Shown here: piece after piece, positions 58,607 through 64,000 of the stretch
Position numbering within the stretch: the first letter of the stretch is position 1
Layout of the letters: the number at the start of each line of letters is the position of its first letter
Origin: an uncultured Tessaracoccus sp.
Lineage (GTDB): Bacteria; Actinomycetota; Actinomycetes; Propionibacteriales; Propionibacteriaceae
NCBI RefSeq assembly: GCF_947255005.1
Contig: NZ_CAMYFI010000008.1
Coordinates: 1 to 64,000 of the forward strand
Reading direction: 5' to 3'
DNA length: 64,000 nt
Translations under genes and position numbers: made by a program
Notes under the pieces: generated by a model
Databases searched by the model: none
Told to the model about the DNA's origin: nothing
What the model saw: only the letters and a program-made list of their open reading frames with translations

Positions 58607-61593
58607 GTGAAGCACACGCCACGGAAGCACCCCACGAAGGCCGCAAAGTGTTGCCGTGGTTTATCGGCATCCTCGCGGCGCTCATCTTCGCGCTGGTGAT
58701 TGGAGCCAGGATCAGCACAGACTGGTGGTGGTTCCAGTCAGTGGATTTTGCAACAGTATTCACGACTCGGCTCGTCGCGCAGATCGTGCTGTTTGCGGCA
58801 TTCGCGCTGCTCATGTTTGGCATCACGTTCTCGTCGTTCGCCATCGCATACCGGCTGCGCCCGAAGGTACGGCGGGCGAACCTCGATTCTGAGCTGCTCA
58901 TTCAGGCCCGCGACACGCTGGATGCGAAGTCGAAGCTCATCATGGCGGTGCCCGCGACCATTCTCGCCCTATTCTCCGGCGTGAGCGCGCTCGCGCAGGT
59001 GGACACGTTCCTCGCTGCATGGCGGGCCCAGCCGTTCGGCCAGCAAGACCCGTACTTCGGTCTCGACGCATCGTTCTACGTCTTTTATCTTCCGCTGATC
59101 AGGTACGTCGTCGGGTTCCTCCTCATGGCGATGGTCAGCGCCACGATCGGGTGCCTCGTCGTGCACTTCCTCACCGGTTCGATGAACGTCAAGGCCCTCT
59201 CGAGTGCGGGGAACACGAAGGCGAACCTCGGTGCGCACCGGCAGCTCTCTGTGCTGGCGGGCATCACCCTCCTCGTGCTCGCCGCCAACGCTTTCCTCGG
59301 ACGATACGCGTACCTGACCGCGCGCAACCGCAACTTCACTGGTGTCGCGTTCACTGACGACACCGTCCGCATCCCTGCTCAGCTGATCCTCACTGGCATC
59401 ATCGTGCTCGTCGCACTGGTGTGCTTCGCTAACGCATGGAAGGTGCGCTGGTCGATTCCCGCCGTGTCGGTCGCGCTGCTGCTGGTGTCGTCGTTGCTGC
59501 TGAGCGGCCCCTACCCGTGGGTCGTGCAGGAGTTCCAGGTGCTCCCAAACGAGCCCGACAAGGAGCGCGAGTACATCGGTAAACACCTCAAGACCACGCG
59601 CGAAGCGTACGGCATCGATGACATCGAGATCACTGACTACGAGGCCACCACGAAGGTGGCTGCAGGTCAGCTGCGCGCCGACGCAGAGGCGCTGCCCGCC
59701 ATTCGTCTGATTGATCCGGCCATCGTCGGGGATACCTACGAGCAGTTGCAGCAGGTGCGTGGCTACTATCGCTTCCCGAAGACTCTCGACGTCGATCGCT
59801 ACGTGATTGACGGCAAACCCACCGACGCGGTGGTGGCCGTGCGCGAACTGGACTTTGCGGCGTCGAACGCGGAAGTCACCTGGAACAACCAGCGCACCGT
59901 GTACACGCATGGCTACGGCATGGTTGCTGCGTACGGCAACCAGCGGCACAGCAACGGTGAGCCCGTGTTCTTCTCGGGAGGCATCCCGACGGTGGGGCTC
60001 GTCGACGAGCACGAACCACGCATCTACTACGGTGAACGGTCGGGCGACTGGGTAGTCGTCGGTGCGCCCGAGGGGCAAGCCCCCGTCGAGCTCGACACTC
60101 CCACGGGTGGCGAAGGGCGTACCGAATCGCGCTATACCTACACCGGTCGCGGTGGCGTCCCCATCGGGAATTTTGCGGCGAGGCTGATGTTCGCGGTTCG
60201 TCTCGGTGACATCAATTTGATGCTCTCCGAGCGTGTGAACGACGAGTCCAAGCTCATGTTCAATCGCGTGCCGTTGCATCGCGTGCAGGAAGTCGCGCCG
60301 TGGCTGACGCTGGATTCCGACCCCTATCCGAGCGTGGTCAACGGAAAGATCGTCTGGATCATCGACGGGTACACCACCACCGATCAGTTCCCGAACTCGC
60401 AGCGCATCAACTACACGTCGGCCATCTCGGACTCGCGAGGGCAAAGCAGCGCGATTCAGCCGACCGGGCAGGACGTCAACTACATTCGTAACTCGGTGAA
60501 GGCCACCGTCGACGCCTACGACGGCACCGTCACCTTGTACGAGTGGGACGAGAACGATCCGATCTTGAAGACCTGGAGCGAGGTGTACCCCGGAACAGTC
60601 AAGCCCAAGAGCGAGATCTCTCAGGACTTGCTGGAACACCTCCGATACCCGGCCGACCTGTTCAAGGTGCAGCGCGAGATTCTGGGGCGCTATCACACGA
60701 CGAGCAGCGATACCTGGTACCAGCAGTCGGATGTGTGGCAGGTGCCTAACGATCCCGTGCGAGGCGGTGAGAACAAGCAGAAGGAACCGCCGTATTTCCT
60801 TACTATCCGCTGGCCAGAGGATAAGAAGCCTCACTACGCGAATACGACCATCTTCGTGCCGAAGGACCGCGAGAACTTGTCGGTGTACATGTCTGCGAAC
60901 GCCGATGCGACGAGTGATGACTATGGCCGACTGCGGGTGTTGAAGCTCTCGGATGAGCAACAGATTCCTGGCCCAGGTCAGACGTACAACGCCATCCGCA
61001 CCGACGAGCAGGTCGCTGACCGTCTGTTGCCGTTCAACCGCGAGGGCTCGGACACGAAGGCCATCTTCGGCAATTTGCTCACACTTCCGCTTGGCGGTGG
61101 GCTGCTCTACGTGCAACCGATCTACACGAAGACAAGCTCCACGTCGGGTGGTTACCCTGCGCTGCGGTTCATCGTCGTGCGCTTTGGCGAGAAGGTGGGC
61201 ATCGGTGACACGCTTCAGGCAGCTCTCAACCAGGTCTTCCAAGGCGACGCGGGCGCCCAGACCGGCGAACGGGTCGAGGGCACGTCCCCAGAGGCGTCCG
61301 ACAACAAGGAGAAGCCGTCGAAGGAGGGGGAGGAGAAACCGTCGGCGCAACCGTCGCAGCCTGCGAGCTCTCCGGTCGAGACGACACCGCCTTCGGCGAG
61401 CCCGTCTGCCGCACCTCAGCCCGCCGAGCCTGGAGCAGCCGTCCAAGCACGGGCGAGGTTAGACGAAGCCCAGACCTTGTTCGAGGAGTCCCAGAAGGCA
61501 CTGCGCCAGGGCAACCTGGCCGAGTACCAGAAGAAGAACGACGAAGCGAAGGCCAAGGTGGAAGAAGCCATCAAGGAGCTCGACGGGCAGTGA
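58603..61593 (+). CDS. UPF0182 family membrane protein
   Basis: This is a 996-residue protein with about seven transmembrane helices in the first 310 residues. A large external domain follows (about 315-880; PNEPDKEREYIGKHLKTTREAYG is typical). Residues about 890-945 are rich in Pro, Ser and Glu, and the last 50 form a charged coiled coil (LDEAQTLFEESQKALRQGNL). It is homologous to Rv3193c; function is unknown. It is encoded with the PPA1309 and PDZ-Lon genes, overlapping the former by 4 bases. The Pro/Ser/Glu linker may cross the cell-wall layer. Confidence 0.93.
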   Translation: MSEAHATEAPHEGRKVLPWFIGILAALIFALVIGARISTDWWWFQSVDFATVFTTRLVAQIVLFAAFALLMFGITFSSFAIAYRLRPKVRRANLDSELLIQARDTLDAKSKLIMAVPATILALFSGVSALAQVDTFLAAWRAQPFGQQDPYFGLDASFYVFYLPLIRYVVGFLLMAMVSATIGCLVVHFLTGSMNVKALSSAGNTKANLGAHRQLSVLAGITLLVLAANAFLGRYAYLTARNRNFTGVAFTDDTVRIPAQLILTGIIVLVALVCFANAWKVRWSIPAVSVALLLVSSLLLSGPYPWVVQEFQVLPNEPDKEREYIGKHLKTTREAYGIDDIEITDYEATTKVAAGQLRADAEALPAIRLIDPAIVGDTYEQLQQVRGYYRFPKTLDVDRYVIDGKPTDAVVAVRELDFAASNAEVTWNNQRTVYTHGYGMVAAYGNQRHSNGEPVFFSGGIPTVGLVDEHEPRIYYGERSGDWVVVGAPEGQAPVELDTPTGGEGRTESRYTYTGRGGVPIGNFAARLMFAVRLGDINLMLSERVNDESKLMFNRVPLHRVQEVAPWLTLDSDPYPSVVNGKIVWIIDGYTTTDQFPNSQRINYTSAISDSRGQSSAIQPTGQDVNYIRNSVKATVDAYDGTVTLYEWDENDPILKTWSEVYPGTVKPKSEISQDLLEHLRYPADLFKVQREILGRYHTTSSDTWYQQSDVWQVPNDPVRGGENKQKEPPYFLTIRWPEDKKPHYANTTIFVPKDRENLSVYMSANADATSDDYGRLRVLKLSDEQQIPGPGQTYNAIRTDEQVADRLLPFNREGSDTKAIFGNLLTLPLGGGLLYVQPIYTKTSSTSGGYPALRFIVVRFGEKVGIGDTLQAALNQVFQGDAGAQTGERVEGTSPEASDNKEKPSKEGEEKPSAQPSQPASSPVETTPPSASPSAAPQPAEPGAAVQARARLDEAQTLFEESQKALRQGNLAEYQKKNDEAKAKVEEAIKELDGQ

Positions 61594-61602
61594 CTCCAGG
61601 CG

Positions 61603-62913
61603 CTACGTTCCGGGCTCGACGACCTCGGGGGAGTGCTCATCGAGCTGTGGGATGAGGGTGCGCGCATCGCCGGCGATCACGACGGTCACCTCATCGGGAC
61701 TGATCAGCGCGCGCCACGCTTGGCTGGCGTCACCCGTCGTGACGGCGCTTAGGGCGTCGGTGTGCCGATTGATGAAATCGGTGTGCAGGTCTGCCTCGGC
61801 GAGTGCCGCGGCTTGTGTTGCGATGTCGGCGGATGTTTCGTTGGCGAGCGGGGCGATGCCGATTCTGAATGCCTTCGCATCCTCGATCTCGTCAGGCTGG
61901 ATCGGCTCGTCGAGGCGACAGGCGTCGAGAATGCGCCTTAATGCGTCGCCTGCAACGTCGGTGCGGGTGTTGGTGGTCACTTGGAACAGGCTGCCCGTCG
62001 GATCGGGAGCGAATCCTCCGCCGATGCCGTAGGTGTATCCAAGACGCTCGCGCAGCTCGAGATTGAGTCGGCTCGCGAAACCTCCTGCGATAACGTGACC
62101 GGCCAGACGTACCGCCGCCCACTGCGGGTGCGTTCGTGAGATGCTCCGCTGGGCCACTTGGATCGTGGCCTGCACCGCGTCGGGAAAATCGACGACGAGT
62201 ATGCGTCGGCTGCGGGTGGCGGGCTCTACGAGTGGGGAACGCTGAGCGGTTGCGGTCCAGGCCTCGAGCACGGAGGTCTCCAAGGATGGTAGCTCGCCGA
62301 CGACGATCAGCGTCGCCTGCTCAGGGGCGAACTGCGCGGCATGCCAGGCAGCAACGTCGTCGCGAGTGATGTTCGCGAGCGTCGAAGGGGTGCCTGCTGC
62401 AGGCCGGCCGCGTCGCTGGTCTTGGCCGTAGAGCCCTGCCCGCATGGCTGCGCTCGCGGCAGCGGTGGGAGAGCTCAACCGCGTGTGGTAGGCGGCCGTT
62501 TGTGCCTCGATGTGCAGCGCGACGTCGTCATCGAGGTAAGCGGGCTCGCTGAGGATCTCGACGAAGAGCGGCAAGAATTCGGTGAAGCGCCGGGCGGGCA
62601 CGAGCCCACCGAGCCGAGTGGAGTGGTGTGAGGCGGATGCGTGAAACGCGGCGCCTTGCGCGTCAATGAGTTCTTGTATGTCCGGGTGCGAGCGCGTCGC
62701 CTCGTCGAGGGCGTGGAGCGCGATCGTCGCAACTCCTTCCAGCGCCAGGGGTTCGTCGGCGAGCCGGATGGGCTGGACGAGCTCGAACGCCGCAACGTTC
62801 TGGCCCGGCATGGGGAAATGCCAGACAGTCAGGCCGTTTCCCAGGGTTTGGATGTGAGGCATTGGAAATTGCCAGGGGGCATCAGTGAGGCGCACCTCGG
62901 GGCGTTGCATCAC
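61603..62913 (-). CDS. M16 peptidase family protein, probably non-catalytic partner
   Basis: This 436-residue protein has the M16 double-domain fold but no HxxEH zinc motif: at the expected place (IALHALDEAT, near residue 68) the second histidine is missing and the glutamate shifted. It resembles the non-catalytic subunit of bacterial heterodimeric M16 peptidases. The C-terminal half has RLNLELRERLGYTYGIGGGF, the family R/Y substrate-binding region. Its start overlaps the stop of the catalytic partner by 4 bases, so both are made together. Probable role: degrading short peptides or processing a secreted substrate. Confidence 0.82.
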   Translation of the reverse strand: MMQRPEVRLTDAPWQFPMPHIQTLGNGLTVWHFPMPGQNVAAFELVQPIRLADEPLALEGVATIALHALDEATRSHPDIQELIDAQGAAFHASASHHSTRLGGLVPARRFTEFLPLFVEILSEPAYLDDDVALHIEAQTAAYHTRLSSPTAAASAAMRAGLYGQDQRRGRPAAGTPSTLANITRDDVAAWHAAQFAPEQATLIVVGELPSLETSVLEAWTATAQRSPLVEPATRSRRILVVDFPDAVQATIQVAQRSISRTHPQWAAVRLAGHVIAGGFASRLNLELRERLGYTYGIGGGFAPDPTGSLFQVTTNTRTDVAGDALRRILDACRLDEPIQPDEIEDAKAFRIGIAPLANETSADIATQAAALAEADLHTDFINRHTDALSAVTTGDASQAWRALISPDEVTVVIAGDARTLIPQLDEHSPEVVEPGT

Positions 62914-64000
62914 GCCTCCTTTTGCAGGTAGTGGAGCTGATGGGCCATGTCTTGTTGCAGCCAGCGGGTGGCGGTGCGTCGGACATCCTCGGGGGTGAGT
63001 GCGAGCACGTCGTCGAGATAGCGGTTCACCCTTCCGGGGTCACCCCACAACTGCCAGGCCTCGTTGAACAGATCAGCGCGATCTTCTGCGGTTGAGAGCT
63101 GCCAGAGCCAGGAGCGTTCGTGCTGGGCGACTGCCCGATCGAACTCCGCCTCCGTCGGGCCGTGATCCACGAACTCAGCGATCTCGTCGAGCGCGCGCTC
63201 CGCGGTGCGATGGGGTTCGATGCCCTGGCCTGGACGCACTACAAGCACCGCGATCGACGGGGCGTTGCGATGTGTCAGGGAGAGCGCGTGAACCTCCTGC
63301 GCTATGCCCTCGCGCTTGACGAGATTGCGATGCAGTCGTGAGGCGTGCCCGTCAGCCAAGATGGACAGCGCTAGATCGATAGCGGGCTGGTCGGGTGCCG
63401 ACGCGGTTGAGGTCGGCCACGACAAGTACACCAGAGAATGCGGCACATCGCGTCGAACGGTCGACGTTGTCGCCGCGAGCGGCGGAACCTCCGATGGGGC
63501 CGGCGCAGGCGCCGCGTCGCGGCGAGGAAGGTGCCCGAAGTAGCGCTCCGCCACTTCGAAGCCCTCGTCGAGGGCTACCGGCCCCGTGAGCACCAGCTTG
63601 GCGTTCGACGGCCGGTACCACGCATCGAAGAAGGCGGCGACGTCGTCGAGGCAGGCATCGTCGAGGTGCTGCATGGACCCGATCGGCAGATGCCCATAGG
63701 GGTGCTCGATGGGGAAGTGCTGCTCGATGAGGAGCTGGAGGAGGTCGCCGTAGGGCTGGTTGTCGTAGCGCTCGCGTTTCTCCTCCTTCACCACTTCGCG
63801 CTGCGCCTCGAAGTTCTCCTCGGTGATCGACAGCGAGCTGAGGCGATCGGCCTCCAACCACAAGGCGAGTTCGAGGCCGCCGCGCGGGACCGTCTCGAAA
63901 TAGTTGGTGCGGTCGAACGATGTCGTGGCGTTCACGGTGCCGCCCATAGATTCGATGAGCGCCATGTGTTCCCCGGGCGCGACGTTGGCGGAGCCTTGGA
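62910..64000 (-). CDS. M16 zinc peptidase, catalytic partner (5' end outside window)
   Basis: The frame stays open to the right edge; the residues preceding the first visible Met read QGSANVAPGEH, so the gene begins outside. The HxxEH zinc motif normally lies just upstream of this point and is not visible. Seen here are SMGGTVNATTSFDRTNYFET and LWLEADRLSSL. ERYDNQPYGDLL follows, then EHPYGHLPIGSMQHLDDA. It is the catalytic type by these features. The remainder covers about 363 residues. Operon with the partner downstream. Confidence 0.88.
   Translation of the reverse strand, partial: QGSANVAPGEHMALIESMGGTVNATTSFDRTNYFETVPRGGLELALWLEADRLSSLSITEENFEAQREVVKEEKRERYDNQPYGDLLQLLIEQHFPIEHPYGHLPIGSMQHLDDACLDDVAAFFDAWYRPSNAKLVLTGPVALDEGFEVAERYFGHLPRRDAAPAPAPSEVPPLAATTSTVRRDVPHSLVYLSWPTSTASAPDQPAIDLALSILADGHASRLHRNLVKREGIAQEVHALSLTHRNAPSIAVLVVRPGQGIEPHRTAERALDEIAEFVDHGPTEAEFDRAVAQHERSWLWQLSTAEDRADLFNEAWQLWGDPGRVNRYLDDVLALTPEDVRRTATRWLQQDMAHQLHYLQKEA

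Noticed and set aside
58969..61446. 825-codon open frame opposite the UPF0182 gene
   Set aside because: The product is a low-complexity Arg/His/Val-rich sequence typical of antisense reading of GC-rich DNA; UPF0182 on the plus strand is certain.
1..64000. tRNA, rRNA, CRISPR arrays and insertion sequences
   Set aside because: None was recognised by reading; the gaps between genes are short and hold only promoters and hairpins.

Overview
The window is ordinary chromosomal DNA from a high-GC Gram-positive bacterium. The actinobacterial markers are ClgR, DUF3046 beside recA, a SigA with a long Lys/Ala-rich N-terminus, UvrD2 with an HRDC tail, a DUF2342 metalloprotease, a PDZ-Lon protease, UPF0182 and a PPA1309-family protein. 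RNase Y, a B12-dependent ribonucleotide reductase and the PPA1309 family point to Propionibacteriaceae or close relatives; this is inferred from gene content only. I saw no rRNA, tRNA, CRISPR array, insertion sequence or prophage. No stretch longer than about 220 bases lacks a gene.

Layout. 1-6423: rimO (cut by the left edge), pgsA, cinA, clgR, a leftward DeoR regulator, DUF3046, then recA-recX-rny. 6432-8879: a leftward sugar pair (aldose epimerase, sialidase-fold protein) between rny and miaB. 8985-15950: miaB, an orphan Rv0909-type antitoxin, then miaA-dapF-hflX-dinG. 16018-18956: pntAB transhydrogenase. 18969-23772: the SOS and nucleotide block, with lexA divergent from a small membrane-protein gene under LexA boxes, then NrdR-controlled nrdR-nrdJ. 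23869-26182: an antibiotic-resistance-type ABC-F gene with a leader peptide and hairpin, coupled to an unknown gene. 26327-29793: DUF2871, a cupin, and a three-gene cassette resembling mycobacterial EspD-EspC-EspA (type VII secretion). 29878-40704: ilvD, corA, a YbjN-like/PPOX-like/USP/hrpA run, a lipoprotein and tesB. 40761-44740: two divergent sigma-70 genes and an aminotransferase. 44745-54610: recC-recB-recD divergent from uvrD2. 54594-61593: a mycobacteria-like neighbourhood (ThiF-like remnant, zinc ribbon, DUF2342, PDZ-Lon, PPA1309, UPF0182). 61603-64000: two M16 peptidase genes, the second cut by the right edge.

How the parts work together. DNA damage and repair dominate: RecA/RecX, LexA with its probable division-inhibitor target, DinG, RecBCD and UvrD2, with NrdR/NrdJ supplying dNTPs. 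Translation and RNA fidelity form a second theme (RimO, MiaA, MiaB, HflX, RNase Y, HrpA, ABC-F). Many genes appear leaderless, with a TAnnnT hexamer ending 6-7 bases before the start codon.

The most interesting signals are the three-codon leader ORF overlapping a hairpin that hides the ABC-F ribosome-binding site, the Esp-like secretion cassette without visible secretion machinery, the LexA-gated small membrane protein, and a shared -10 element driving two divergent leaderless genes.
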